Both the position numbers and the translations under genes were made by a program. Source: Isoptericola sediminis (GTDB lineage Bacteria; Actinomycetota; Actinomycetes; Actinomycetales; Cellulomonadaceae). From it: DNA of 64,000 nt. The notes beneath the pieces are model-generated. The model saw nothing but the letters and a program-made list of their open reading frames with translations, did no database searches and was not told the DNA's origin. Where the stretch lies: assembly GCF_013085345.1 (NCBI RefSeq), contig NZ_JABFAJ010000024.1, forward strand, positions 372,001 to 436,000. Reading direction: 5' to 3'. Within the stretch, counting starts at the first letter, position 1, and each line of letters starts with the position of its first letter. Below, piece after piece: positions 26,130 through 35,404 of the stretch.

Positions 26130-28481
26130 GTGAGCGACGACACGCAGACCCGCTCTGCCGCCGACGCGCCCCGATCCTCCTCCGCCGGAGCCGGGAACCG
26201 GGTGCGCAACCGCCTCGTGCGCCTCGGTCTGGGCGGTGCGACCCCCTCGACGCCGGCGCTCGAGCCGCTGCTCCAGGCGGTACGCACCAACCACCCCAAG
26301 AGCGACCTGAGCGTTCTGGAGCGTGCCTACGGCATCGCCGAGCGCGCCCACCGCGGTCAGCAGCGCAAGTCGGGCGACCCGTACATCACCCACCCCGTGG
26401 CGGTCGCCACGATCCTGGCCGAGCTGGGATTCGACGGCGCCACGCTGGCCGCCGCGCTGCTGCACGACACCGTCGAGGACACCGACTACTCGCTGGACGA
26501 CCTCACGCGGGACTTCGGCAGCGAGATCGCCATGCTCGTCGACGGCGTCACGAAGCTGGACAAGGTCACCTACGGCGACGCGGCGCAGGCCGAGACCGTG
26601 CGCAAGATGGTCGTGGCGATGGCCAAGGACATCCGCGTCCTGGTCATCAAGCTCGCCGACCGCCTGCACAACGCCCGCACCTGGAAGTACGTCTCCGGGT
26701 CCTCGGCGTCGCGCAAGGCCCGCGAGACCCTCGAGATCTACGCGCCCCTGGCCCACCGGCTGGGCATGAACACGATCAAGTGGGAGCTGGAGGACCTCTC
26801 CTTCCAGACCCTGTACCCGAAGGTCTACGACGAGATCGTGCACCTCGTGGCCGAGCGGGCCCCCGCCCGCGAGGAGTACCTCGGTGTGGTGCGCGAGCAG
26901 ATCTCGGCGGACCTGCGCGGGTCGAAGATCCGCGCGACGGTGACGGGCCGCCCCAAGCACTACTACTCGATCTACCAGAAGATGATCGTGCGCGGGCACG
27001 ACTTCACGGAGATCTACGACCTGGTCGGCACCCGTGTCCTGGTGGACTCGGTGCGCGACTGCTACGCGGCGCTCGGTGCGCTGCACGCGCGGTGGAACCC
27101 GGTCCCGGGCCGGTTCAAGGACTACATCGCGATGCCGAAGTTCAACATGTACCAGTCGTTGCACACGACGGTCGTGGGACCCGGCGGCAAGCCGGTCGAG
27201 ATCCAGATCCGTACGCACGACATGCACCGCCGCGCCGAGTACGGCGTCGCGGCGCACTGGAAGTACAAGGAGACGGCGCGCGCCGGCAAGGGCGGGTCGA
27301 ACGACCCGCGGGCGAACGACATGGCCTGGCTGCGCCAGCTCGTGGACTGGCAGCGCGAGACGGCCGACCCGGGCGAGTTCCTCGACTCCCTGCGCTACGA
27401 GATCGGTGCGGCCGAGGTCTACGTCTTCACGCCCAAGGGCGAGGTCATGGCGCTGCCGGCCGGTGCCACCCCGGTCGACTTCGCCTACTCGGTGCACACC
27501 GAGGTCGGTCACCGGACGATGGGCGCACGCGTCAACGGACGGCTGGTGCCGCTCGACTCGCCGCTGCAGAACGGCGACGTCGTGGAGGTGCTGACCTCCA
27601 AGGCCGAGACGGCCGGACCGTCCCAGGACTGGCTCAACTTCGTGAAGTCCGGCCGGGCGCGCAACAAGATCCGCCAGTGGTTCACCAAGGAACGCCGGGA
27701 CGAGGCGATCGAGCGCGGCAAGGACGCCATCACGCGGGCGATGCGCAAGCAGAACCTGCCGATCCAGCGCCTGATGAGCCACGAGGCGCTCGTGGGGCTG
27801 GCCAACGACCTGCGCTACGACGACGTCTCCGCGCTGTACGCCGCGGTGGGGGAGAACAACGTCTCCGCCCAGCACGTCGTCGAGACGCTCGTGAAGTCCC
27901 TCGGCGGGGAGGACGGCACGGCCGAGGACACCGCCGAGGTCGCGCGGCCGGGTCAGGCCGTGCGCCGCTCGCGCTCCACCGGCGACCCGGGCGTGGCCGT
28001 CAAGGGCATGGACGACATCTGGGTCAAGCTCGCCAAGTGCTGCACCCCCGTCCCCGGCGACGAGATCGTCGGGTTCGTCACGCGGGGTGCGGGCGTGAGC
28101 GTGCACCGCGCGGACTGCGCGAACCTCGCCCAGCTGCGCGAGCAGCCCGAGCGGATCGTCGACGTGTCCTGGACCAACGGCGCGAACACGATGTTCCTCG
28201 TCCAGATCCAGGTCGAGGCCCTGGACCGGTCCCGGCTGCTGTCGGACGTGACGCGGGTGCTGTCCGACCACCACGTGAACATCCTCTCGGCGACGGTCTC
28301 CACGTCGACGGACCGCATCGCGATCTCCCGGTTCGTCTTCGAGATGGCCGAGCCGGCGCACCTGCAGCAGGTGCTGGCCGCCGCCCGCAAGATCGACGGC
28401 GTCTTCGACGTCTACCGCATCACCGGCACCAAGGCCGAGGACGTCGGCTCCGACGCACCCGAGGCCCCCGCCGACGCCTGA
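26130..28481 (+). CDS. rel: Bifunctional (p)ppGpp synthetase/hydrolase Rel
   Basis: 783 aa. HD hydrolase domain with [12 protein letters not shown] (about residues 115-126), synthetase domain with [13 protein letters not shown] and [21 protein letters not shown] domain ([19 protein letters not shown]), the CC-containing zinc-finger-like part [17 protein letters not shown], and a C-terminal ACT domain. Both catalytic halves look intact. GTG 26130 follows AAGGAGG by 6 nt; TAGACT at 26077-26082 (across the apt stop) is a possible separate promoter. Confidence 0.96.
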   Translation: MSDDTQTRSAADAPRSSSAGAGNRVRNRLVRLGLGGATPSTPALEPLLQAVRTNHPKSDLSVLERAYGIAERAHRGQQRKSGDPYITHPVAVATILAELGFDGATLAAALLHDTVEDTDYSLDDLTRDFGSEIAMLVDGVTKLDKVTYGDAAQAETVRKMVVAMAKDIRVLVIKLADRLHNARTWKYVSGSSASRKARETLEIYAPLAHRLGMNTIKWELEDLSFQTLYPKVYDEIVHLVAERAPAREEYLGVVREQISADLRGSKIRATVTGRPKHYYSIYQKMIVRGHDFTEIYDLVGTRVLVDSVRDCYAALGALHARWNPVPGRFKDYIAMPKFNMYQSLHTTVVGPGGKPVEIQIRTHDMHRRAEYGVAAHWKYKETARAGKGGSNDPRANDMAWLRQLVDWQRETADPGEFLDSLRYEIGAAEVYVFTPKGEVMALPAGATPVDFAYSVHTEVGHRTMGARVNGRLVPLDSPLQNGDVVEVLTSKAETAGPSQDWLNFVKSGRARNKIRQWFTKERRDEAIERGKDAITRAMRKQNLPIQRLMSHEALVGLANDLRYDDVSALYAAVGENNVSAQHVVETLVKSLGGEDGTAEDTAEVARPGQAVRRSRSTGDPGVAVKGMDDIWVKLAKCCTPVPGDEIVGFVTRGAGVSVHRADCANLAQLREQPERIVDVSWTNGANTMFLVQIQVEALDRSRLLSDVTRVLSDHHVNILSATVSTSTDRIAISRFVFEMAEPAHLQQVLAAARKIDGVFDVYRITGTKAEDVGSDAPEAPADA

Positions 28482-28519
28482 CCGGGCGGCGACGCCCCGA
28501 CGGGCGTAGTTTCACCGGC

Positions 28520-29686
28520 ATGGACCTGCCGCTCCGTCCGCCGATCCGGCCCATGCTCGCCCGGTCGGTCGCCGCGGTGCCCGACCAGCCGGACGACGGC
28601 GCGGCCTGGGTGTACGAACCCAAGTGGGACGGGTTCCGCGCGATCGTCTACCGCGACGGCGACGAGGTGCGCATCGACTCGCGCAACGCCCGGCCGATGC
28701 AGCGCTACTTCCCCGAGGTCGTCGACGCCGTGCGGGAGGCGCTGCCGTCGCGGTGCGTCGTCGACGCCGAGATCGTCGTCGCCCGTCCGCCCGGACCGGG
28801 TCGGCCCGACGCCCACCTCGACTTCGACGCGCTGAGCCAGCGCATCCACCCGGCCGACTCGCGGGTCCGGCGCCTGGCCGAGGAGGTCCCCGCCACCCTC
28901 GTCGTCTTCGACGTGCTGGCCCTCGGCGACGAGGACCTGTCGGTCCGTCCGCTGGCCGAGCGGCTCGCCCGGCTGGACGGGCTCGGGCTGGACGACCCCC
29001 GGGTGCACGCCACGCCGCGCACCGACGACGCGGCCACGGCCCGCGAGTGGTTCGCGGCGTTCGAGGGGGCGGGGCTGGACGGGGTCGTGGCCAAGCGCGA
29101 CGACGAGCCGTACCAGCCCAACAAGCGGGGGTGGTGGAAGGTCAAGCACGCCCGGACGGCCGACGTCGTCCTGGCCGGTCTGCGGGAGCACAAGACCTCG
29201 ACCGCCGATCGGCCGTTGGTGGGCTCGCTCCTGCTGGGCCTCTACCTGGACGGCGCCGGGGAGGACGCCGGGCCGTCGCTGCAGTTCGTGGGGGTCGCCG
29301 CGTCCTTCCCCGCCGCGCGTCGCGCCGCGCTGTACGACGAGCTCGCACCGCTGCGGGTCGAGCCCGGGACGTCCGCGGCGGGCGACCACCCGTGGGCCGA
29401 CTGGCAGGATCCCGCCGTCGCGGACGGCAGCGCGGGGGAGCGGCGGCCCGGCGCGCAGTCGCGGTGGAGCGCGGGCAAGGACCTGTCGTTCACCCCGCTG
29501 CAAGTCGAGCGGGTCCTCGAGGTCGGCTACGACCACATGGAGGGGCGGAGGTTCCGGCACACCGCGCAGTTCAAGCGCTGGCGACCGGACCGCGACCCCG
29601 GCTCGTGCACGTACGACCAGCTCGTCGAACCCGTCGGGTACGACCTGGCGACGATCCTGCCCGATGCCCCGGGCATCGACCGATGA
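28520..29686 (+). CDS. ATP-dependent DNA ligase, LigC type
   Basis: 388 aa. Nucleophile K35 in EPKWDGFRA (motif I), then LDFDALSQRIHP, motif IV GLDGVVAKRDDEPYQ and motif V WWKVKHARTADVV; a C-terminal OB-fold with FRHTAQFKRWRPDRDP. No primase or nuclease domains attached, so LigC rather than LigD. ATG 28520 has -10 TAGTTT (28507-28512) 7 nt upstream. In mycobacteria LigC works with a LigD-like polymerase; such a gene lies 2 kb downstream on the other strand. Confidence 0.9.
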   Translation: MDLPLRPPIRPMLARSVAAVPDQPDDGAAWVYEPKWDGFRAIVYRDGDEVRIDSRNARPMQRYFPEVVDAVREALPSRCVVDAEIVVARPPGPGRPDAHLDFDALSQRIHPADSRVRRLAEEVPATLVVFDVLALGDEDLSVRPLAERLARLDGLGLDDPRVHATPRTDDAATAREWFAAFEGAGLDGVVAKRDDEPYQPNKRGWWKVKHARTADVVLAGLREHKTSTADRPLVGSLLLGLYLDGAGEDAGPSLQFVGVAASFPAARRAALYDELAPLRVEPGTSAAGDHPWADWQDPAVADGSAGERRPGAQSRWSAGKDLSFTPLQVERVLEVGYDHMEGRRFRHTAQFKRWRPDRDPGSCTYDQLVEPVGYDLATILPDAPGIDR

Positions 29687-29715
29687 GTTCCGGGGTCCCG
29701 GGAGGTCGGCACGGC

Positions 29716-30267
29716 ATGGGAACCGTGAGATTCAGCATGACCTGCTCCCTCGACGGGTACGTCACCGACCCCGACGGCGACTTCCGGTGGACCGCACCGA
29801 GCGAGGAGATGCACGCCTTCGTCAACGGCCGTGTCCGTGAGCTCAGCACGTTCGTCCTCGGCCGCGCCATGTACGAGACGCTGAAGGTCTGGGACGACTG
29901 GGAGGCCGACTCCGCGGTCGAGCAGGAGTTCGCCGACCTGTGGGCGGGGCGGGACAAGATCGTCTGCTCCGACTCGCTCGACGCGGTCGCCGCTCCCCGC
30001 ACGACCTTCGAACCGCGGCTCACCACCGAGCGCCTCGCCGAGATCGCGGCCGGCGCGGACGGCGTCGTCGAGGTGGCGGGTCCGACGGTCGCGGCGGAGG
30101 CGCTGCGCGCGGGGCTCGTCGACGAGATCGAGATGTTCGTCGCCCCGCACGTGCTCGGCGGTGGCACCCGCGCCTTCCCGGACGGGATGCGCACGGCCCT
30201 GGAGCTCGTGGAGAGCCGGCCCTTCGCCGCCGGCGCGGTCTTCCTCCGGTACCGCACCCGGCCCTGA
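29716..30267 (+). CDS. Dihydrofolate reductase-family (RibD C-terminal domain) protein
   Basis: 183 aa. RibD-C fold: FSMTCSLDGYVTDPDGDF at the N-terminus, LGRAMYETLKVW, the dinucleotide-binding VEVAGPTVAAEALRAGLVDEIEMF and GGGTRAF at the end. Probably an NADPH-dependent reductase of unknown substrate. ATG 29716 is preferred because GGGAGG lies upstream; ATG 29683 overlapping the ligase stop is the alternative and would add 11 residues. Confidence 0.85.
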   Translation: MGTVRFSMTCSLDGYVTDPDGDFRWTAPSEEMHAFVNGRVRELSTFVLGRAMYETLKVWDDWEADSAVEQEFADLWAGRDKIVCSDSLDAVAAPRTTFEPRLTTERLAEIAAGADGVVEVAGPTVAAEALRAGLVDEIEMFVAPHVLGGGTRAFPDGMRTALELVESRPFAAGAVFLRYRTRP

Positions 30268-30276
30268 CGAGGACCG

Positions 30277-31353
30277 TCAGTCGTCCGGCGGCCGGTCCTT
30301 CGCCCGGCTGGGCTGCACCCGCAGCGGCTCGCCCGGCATCTTCGGGTACTCCGGGGGATAGGGGAGGTCGCCGAGCCCGTGCTCGGTCTCGTCCCGGCGC
30401 GCCAGCTCCAGCGCCGGCTCCAACGAGCAGTCCAGGGCCGGGTCACGGTCGGCCCGCAGGGCGGCGAAGAGGTCGCCCCGCGCCGCGAACCGCTCGGGCA
30501 CCGTGCGCAGGGTGAAGTCGTCCGGGTGGACCTCGGTGACCTCGTCCCAGTCCAGCGGCGTCGAGACCGTGGCCCGGGGGTTGGGCCGCAGGGAGTACGC
30601 CGAGGCGATCGTGCGGTCGCGCGCCATCTGGTTGTAGTCCACGAACAGGCGCTCCCCCCGCTCCTCCTTCCACCAGCGGGTCGTCACCGCGTCCGGCAGG
30701 CGTCGTTCGAGCTCGCGACCGATCGCGATGGTGGCGCGTCGGGCCTGGACGAAGCTCCAGCGCGGGGCGACGGGCACGAACACGTGCAGCCCCCGGCCCC
30801 CGGAGGTCTTCGGGTAGCCGACCAGGTCGAGCTCGTCGAGCACCTCGCGCAGGGTCAGCGAGGCGCGGGCGGCGTCGGCGAAGTCCGTGCCGGGCTGAGG
30901 ATCGAGGTCGATGCGGAGCTGGTCGACGGCCTCGACGTCGTCCCGCCGGACGGGCCACGGGTGGAACGTCAGGGTGCCGAGCTGGGCCGCCCAGGCGATC
31001 ACGGCGAGCTCGGTCGGGGCCACCTCGTCGGCCGTGCGGCCGGACGGGAAGGCGATCCGCGCGGTGCGCACGTAGTCCGGCGCGCCCCTCGGGATCCGCT
31101 TCTGGTAGAAGGCGTCGCCGTGGGAGTCCTGGCGGGTCGCCATCACGGCGTCGGGGGAGTAGCCCTTGGGCCACCGCTCCAGCGTCGTGGGCCGGTCCAG
31201 CAGCGCGCCGAGGATCCCGTCGCCGACGGCGAGGAAGTACTCGACCACCTCGAGCTTGGTGATCCCCAGGTCGCCGAACACGACCCGGTCCGGGCTGGAC
31301 ACCCGCACCCGACGACCGGCGGCCTCGACCTCGACGGCTCCCGCGGAAGGCAT
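30277..31353 (-). CDS. LigD-type primase-polymerase (PrimPol domain protein)
   Basis: 358 aa, stand-alone archaeo-eukaryotic-primase-like polymerase of the LigD POL family. Catalytic acids in QLRIDLDPQPG (D-x-D), nucleotide pocket in KTSGGRGLHVFVPV, and ERLFVDYNQMARDRTIASAY near the C-terminus. ATG 31353 is selected because -10 TAGGTT lies 7 nt upstream; the TTG at 31362 is unnecessary. Convergent with LigC and the DHFR-like gene. Fills short gaps or adds ribonucleotides in related systems. Confidence 0.9.
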   Translation of the reverse strand: MPSAGAVEVEAAGRRVRVSSPDRVVFGDLGITKLEVVEYFLAVGDGILGALLDRPTTLERWPKGYSPDAVMATRQDSHGDAFYQKRIPRGAPDYVRTARIAFPSGRTADEVAPTELAVIAWAAQLGTLTFHPWPVRRDDVEAVDQLRIDLDPQPGTDFADAARASLTLREVLDELDLVGYPKTSGGRGLHVFVPVAPRWSFVQARRATIAIGRELERRLPDAVTTRWWKEERGERLFVDYNQMARDRTIASAYSLRPNPRATVSTPLDWDEVTEVHPDDFTLRTVPERFAARGDLFAALRADRDPALDCSLEPALELARRDETEHGLGDLPYPPEYPKMPGEPLRVQPSRAKDRPPDD

Positions 31354-31377
31354 GGACCCCAACCTACGCCGGGGTCG

Positions 31378-32001
31378 TCACCCGTGCGCGGCCTCCACGC
31401 CGACGAGCGTCGCGGCCGCCGCGGACAGGGCGGCGTGCGCGGGACCGCGCGCGGCGACCCGGGACCGGGCCTCGATCGCGCGTCGCGCACGCCCCGGGTC
31501 GGCGCCGGCCCGCAGGAGCGCGGCGGCCAGCAGGGGCGTCTCCGGGTACCGGGCGCCGTGCAGCACCAGCTCGACCAGGGTGCGCTGCGGTGTCGTCACG
31601 GCCACGCCCCCGAGCCGCCGGGTGTCGGGACCGAGCAGGTGGCCCTGCCACAGCCGTGCACCCCGGGGCCGCTCGGGACGGTGGCGGCCCGCCGGGTAGG
31701 TCAGGTCCAGCGTCTCCGGTCGGCCGCGTCCGGTGTGCACCCAGACGGCCGTGCGCGCGGTGACGACGGCGCCGGCCGGGACCTCGGGGGCGAGCACCGA
31801 GGCGCGCAGCGCCGCGTCCACGCCCCGGCCCGCCGGGCACGCGGCGTCGGCCCGCAGCACCCGCAGGACGCCCTCGTGCACCAGGGTCTGCCAGGCGGCC
31901 CGGCCGCCGACGTCCCCCGGGCGGACGACCGGCGGTGCGGGGCCCGGCCCGTGCAGCAGCTCGCGCAACGGACGGGGGGCCGACGTCGGGACGGCGGGCA
32001 C
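31378..32001 (-). CDS. AbiEi-like antitoxin domain protein
   Basis: 207 aa. Basic winged-helix opening after an N-terminal Pro/Ala stretch (VRPGDVGGRAAWQTLVHEGVLRVLR), then a middle domain and the GGVAVTTPQRTLVELVLHG block typical of AbiEi/type IV antitoxin-like proteins. GTG 32001 follows GGAGGTGA by 5 nt. No AbiEii nucleotidyltransferase toxin is next to it, so it is probably an orphan transcription factor. Confidence in the family is moderate. Confidence 0.7.
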   Translation of the reverse strand: MPAVPTSAPRPLRELLHGPGPAPPVVRPGDVGGRAAWQTLVHEGVLRVLRADAACPAGRGVDAALRASVLAPEVPAGAVVTARTAVWVHTGRGRPETLDLTYPAGRHRPERPRGARLWQGHLLGPDTRRLGGVAVTTPQRTLVELVLHGARYPETPLLAAALLRAGADPGRARRAIEARSRVAARGPAHAALSAAAATLVGVEAAHG

Positions 32002-32082
32002 GCGGTCACCTCCGGGCTGGACGCACGGTCTCCTGCCGGTGACCCTACGGACCCGTCGCCGCGCCGACCGCCCGGCGGCCGC

Positions 32083-32116
32083 CGTCCTGTGGACGCCGGG
32101 CGGCGTCCACAGGACG
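32083..32116 (-). terminator. Hairpin terminator of the DUF349 operon
   Basis: Perfect 15-bp stem (32083-32097 with 32102-32116) with a 4-nt loop, 5 nt beyond the minus-strand stop of the DUF349 gene. No U-tract. Confidence 0.75.
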
Positions 32117-32120
32117 TGGG

Positions 32121-33686
32121 TCAGCCGCGCGAGTCCTCGGCAGCCTTGACGATCTGCTCCAGCCACGCCTTGCGCGCCGCGATGGCGCCCCGGATCTCGT
32201 CGGCGGAGCGCTCGTCCCCGGCCGCCTCGGCGTCGGCGAGCTCGGACTCCATGCCGGAGATCGCCTCCTCGAGCTGGGCGGCCGCGCCCTCCGCGCGCGC
32301 CTGCGTCTCGGGGTTCGTCCGGCGCCACTTGTCGTCCTCGGCGTCCCGGATCGCGCTCTCGACCGCCCGGAGGCGACCCTCGACGCGGGACAGGTCCGCC
32401 CGCGGCACCTTGCCGGCCTCCTCCCAGCGGTCCTGGATGCCACGCAGCGCCTCCTTGGCGGCGTTGACGTCCTTGACGGGCACCAGCGCCTCGGCCTCGG
32501 CCAGCAGCGCCTCCTTGACCTTGAGGTTCTCGCCGTACTCGGCGTCGATCGCCGCGTTCGCCTCGTCCCGGGCACCGAAGAAGACGTCCTGGGCCGCCCG
32601 GAAGCGGGCCCACAGCGCGTCGTCGTCCTTGCGGTGCGCCCGGCCCGCAGCCTTCCAGCGGTTCATCAGGTCGCGGTACTCGCGGGTCGTGGGACCCCAC
32701 TCCGTGGAGTGCTGGAGCGCCTCGGCCTCCGCCACGATCTGCTCCTTGGCGGCCTTCGCGGAGGCGTTGCGCTGCTCCAGCTCGGCGAAGAAGTGCCGGC
32801 GCTCGCGGTCGAACGCCGTGCGCGCCTGGCTGAACCGCTTCCAGAGCGACTCCTCGGTCGGCCGGTCGATACGGGGGCCGGTGCGCTGCGACTCCTTCCA
32901 GCGCTCGAGCAGGTTGCGCAGCTCCTCGCCCGCCGGGCGCCACTGCATCTTCTCCGGGTCGGTCGCCGCGATCTTCTCCGCGGCCTCGACGATCTCGGTC
33001 CGGGCCTCGACGGCACGCTCCTTGGCGGCCACCCGCTCGGCCTCCAGGGCCGCGCGACGCTCGCCCGCGCGGGAGCGGACCTGCTCCACCCGCTTCCTCA
33101 GGGCGTCCAGGTCGCCGACGGCGGCCGGCTCGGTGGTCTCCTCGGCCAGCTTGGCCAGGGTCTGGTCGATCTCGCGGATCGCCAGGTCGGCGCTGTCCAG
33201 GCGGGTCTCGAAGAGGGCGACCTTCGCCACGAGGTCCAGGTAGCGCCGCACGTAGAGCGACAGCGCCTCCTCGGCCGGGACACCCGGGTACTGGCCGACG
33301 GGGCGCTCACCGTCACCCTCGCGCACGTGCACCGTGCCGTCGTCGTCCACCCGGCCGAACGCGGCGGCCGCGGCGGTCTCGGCGGCGTCGTGCACCGGGG
33401 GGACCGGGGCGGCCGGTGTGGTGGGGGTCGGCGCCGTCCGGGGCGTGGGCCGGTGCAGCGCCGAAGGCTTGGGTGCGCCTGCTCCGGGCGGGCCCGGCTT
33501 CGGCGCCGAGGGCTTCGGTGCCGACGGCCGGGGGGCCTCGGGCGCGGACGGTGCCGGGTCGGACGGTGCCGGGTCGGACGGGGCGTTCGTCGACCGCTCG
33601 GTCCCGGCGCCAGGAGTTTCGGCCTGTGCCTGCTCGGCGGCCTCGACGTTCTCGGGGCCGGCCGAGCCGGGGGTGCTCTCGCTCAC
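32121..33686 (-). CDS. DUF349-domain protein
   Basis: 521 aa. N-terminal 100 residues are low-complexity Pro/Ala/Ser with tandem SDPAP and APKPS repeats. The rest is several consecutive DUF349 helical repeats, each with the W-x-x-F/R pattern (LWKRFSQARTAFDRERRHFF, LMNRWKAAGRAHRKDDDALW). Likely coiled coil-rich, about residues 150-515. DUF349 is linked to RNA/ribosome or cell-division contexts in other bacteria; I do not assign a function. Start overlaps the stop of the cyclophilin gene by 4 nt, so the two form an operon. Confidence 0.88.
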   Translation of the reverse strand: MSESTPGSAGPENVEAAEQAQAETPGAGTERSTNAPSDPAPSDPAPSAPEAPRPSAPKPSAPKPGPPGAGAPKPSALHRPTPRTAPTPTTPAAPVPPVHDAAETAAAAAFGRVDDDGTVHVREGDGERPVGQYPGVPAEEALSLYVRRYLDLVAKVALFETRLDSADLAIREIDQTLAKLAEETTEPAAVGDLDALRKRVEQVRSRAGERRAALEAERVAAKERAVEARTEIVEAAEKIAATDPEKMQWRPAGEELRNLLERWKESQRTGPRIDRPTEESLWKRFSQARTAFDRERRHFFAELEQRNASAKAAKEQIVAEAEALQHSTEWGPTTREYRDLMNRWKAAGRAHRKDDDALWARFRAAQDVFFGARDEANAAIDAEYGENLKVKEALLAEAEALVPVKDVNAAKEALRGIQDRWEEAGKVPRADLSRVEGRLRAVESAIRDAEDDKWRRTNPETQARAEGAAAQLEEAISGMESELADAEAAGDERSADEIRGAIAARKAWLEQIVKAAEDSRG

Positions 33687-34474
33687 TGGGTCTCCACTCC
33701 TTCGATGATGACGGGGCTGACCGGGGAGCCGTCACCGGCTCCGTCGGCCGTGCCCGCGTCAGCGACTGCCTGGATCAGGTCCAGGCCGGACGTCACGGTG
33801 CCGAACACCGTGTACCCGCCGGCTGCGTCGGACGGGATGGTCGAGTCCTCGTAGACGAGGAAGAACTGCGAGCCCATCGACGCGGCGTCGCCGCCGCGGC
33901 GGGCCATGGCCAGGGTGCCGGCCGGGTACACGTCGTTCGCGGGCGCGTTCTCCACCGGGCCGAACGAGTAGCCGGGGCCGCCGGTGCCCGTGGCGGTCGG
34001 GTCGCCGCACTGCAGGACGTAGATCCCCTGGGTGGTCAGGCGGTGGCACTGGGTGCCGTCGAAGTAGCCCTGGTCGGCCAGCGCGACGAAGCTCGCCACC
34101 GCCTGCGGTGCGTCGGCTCCCGCCAGCTCCAGCTCGACGGTCTCGGTGACCCCGTCCACGCACAGGTCGAGCGAGGCCGTCCAGGACCGGTCCTCGGCGA
34201 CCGACGGGTCGGGCAGCTCACCGGCGTCGCGCGCCTCCGTCGATCCCAGCGGGCACGCCGCGCCGGCCGGGGTCTCCACGCCCGACGCGACGGGGGCGTC
34301 CTCGGACGCGGTGAGCCCCGCGACCAGCGCACCGCCGCCGACCAGGCCGAGGATCGCGACGATCGCCACGACGATGCCGATGCGGCGACGGCGCTCCTGC
34401 TTGGCGCGTCGGCGCGCGGCGAACTTCGCCTCGCGCTTCCGGGCGTACTCGCGCTCGCGCTTGCTCGGCGCCAC
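33683..34474 (-). CDS. Membrane-anchored peptidyl-prolyl cis-trans isomerase (cyclophilin)
   Basis: 263 aa. Basic cytoplasmic N-terminus (about 40 residues of Arg/Lys), one span (IGIVVAIVAILGLVGGGALVAGL), then an extracytoplasmic cyclophilin barrel with DGTQCHRL, LAMARRGGDAASMGSQFF and YTVFGTVTSGLD. The usual active-site Arg and Phe are replaced in part (CHRL instead of FHRV), so activity may be weak. Corresponds in place to PpiB downstream of rel in mycobacteria. GTG 34474 after GAGGAGG. Confidence 0.9.
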   Translation of the reverse strand: MAPSKREREYARKREAKFAARRRAKQERRRRIGIVVAIVAILGLVGGGALVAGLTASEDAPVASGVETPAGAACPLGSTEARDAGELPDPSVAEDRSWTASLDLCVDGVTETVELELAGADAPQAVASFVALADQGYFDGTQCHRLTTQGIYVLQCGDPTATGTGGPGYSFGPVENAPANDVYPAGTLAMARRGGDAASMGSQFFLVYEDSTIPSDAAGGYTVFGTVTSGLDLIQAVADAGTADGAGDGSPVSPVIIEGVETQ

Positions 34475-34620
34475 CGTCCGTCGGCCTCCTCGGATCCTCG
34501 GCGCACGACAACCGTGCGCCCCCGACAGTCTAGGGCTCGCAACCCAGGTCATCCGCACGAACTCCGGCATCCGGGCCCGCGGGCGGCGACGGCCCGCCGT
34601 CCGGCACTACGGTGGGCGCC

Positions 34621-35349
34621 ATGGACGTGCATGTCGTGGTCGCCCCCGTGTTCGGCACCAACTGCTGCGTCGTGGTCGCCGACGCCGTCCGCGACGACGG
34701 TCGGCGCGACTGCGTCGTGGTCGACGCGGGGGCCGGCACGGCCGACCGCGTGGCACAGCTCGTCGCGGACCGCTCGCTCGTGCCACGGGCCGTGCTGGCC
34801 ACCCACGGGCACGTCGACCACACCTGGGACGCCGCGGAGCTGTGCGCCCGGTTCGACGTGCCGCTCCGGCTGCACGCCGCCGACGCCTACCGGATCGACG
34901 ACCCGTTCGGCACGATCCTGAGCGGTGGGGACGACGCCGCGGCCACGAGCGTCAGCAGCGCGCTGGCGCAGGCGCTCGGCGACTTCGGCCGCGACCCGCG
35001 GGACTACCGCGTCCCGGCGACGGTCGAGCCCTTCGAGGGGTCGACCACCGAGATCGTGGCCGGGGACGTCACGCTGCACGCCGTGCACGCCCCCGGGCAC
35101 ACCGAGGGGTCGACCCTCTACCTCGTCGACGGGAGCGACGGCGGACCGGGTGTCGTGCTCAGCGGTGACGTCCTCTTCGCCGGCGGGGTGGGGCGCACCG
35201 ACCTGCCGGGCGCGGACGTGGACGCGATGCTCGCCACGCTGCGCGACGTCGTCCGCGCCCTCGACCCGGCGCTCGGCGTCGTCCCGGGGCACGGACCCAC
35301 GACCACGGTGCGCCGGGAGCTGGCGGCCAACCCGTTCCTGCCGGCCTGA
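34621..35349 (+). CDS. MBL-fold metallo-hydrolase (glyoxalase II-like)
   Basis: 242 aa. Metal motif ATHGHVDHTWD (H-x-H-x-D-H), followed by APGHTEGSTLYLVDG, LSGDVLFAGGVGRTDLPG and PGHGPTTTVRRELAANPFL. Matches YcbL/glyoxalase II-like proteins and takes the place of Rv2581c. ATG 34621 has -10 TACGGT (34608-34613) 7 nt upstream and no Shine-Dalgarno site. Confidence 0.9.
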   Translation: MDVHVVVAPVFGTNCCVVVADAVRDDGRRDCVVVDAGAGTADRVAQLVADRSLVPRAVLATHGHVDHTWDAAELCARFDVPLRLHAADAYRIDDPFGTILSGGDDAAATSVSSALAQALGDFGRDPRDYRVPATVEPFEGSTTEIVAGDVTLHAVHAPGHTEGSTLYLVDGSDGGPGVVLSGDVLFAGGVGRTDLPGADVDAMLATLRDVVRALDPALGVVPGHGPTTTVRRELAANPFLPA

Positions 35350-35404
35350 CGGCGGCGGTGGACGTGGCCCCGGCCCCGTCCGGGATCGTGGGAAGATCGT
35401 CCCC

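Noticed and set aside
33545-33580. Tandem DNA repeat (GACGGTGCCGGGTCG twice)
   Set aside because: It lies in the Pro/Ser/Ala-rich N-terminal linker of the DUF349 protein and encodes a repeated SDPAP; low-complexity coding, not a separate element.
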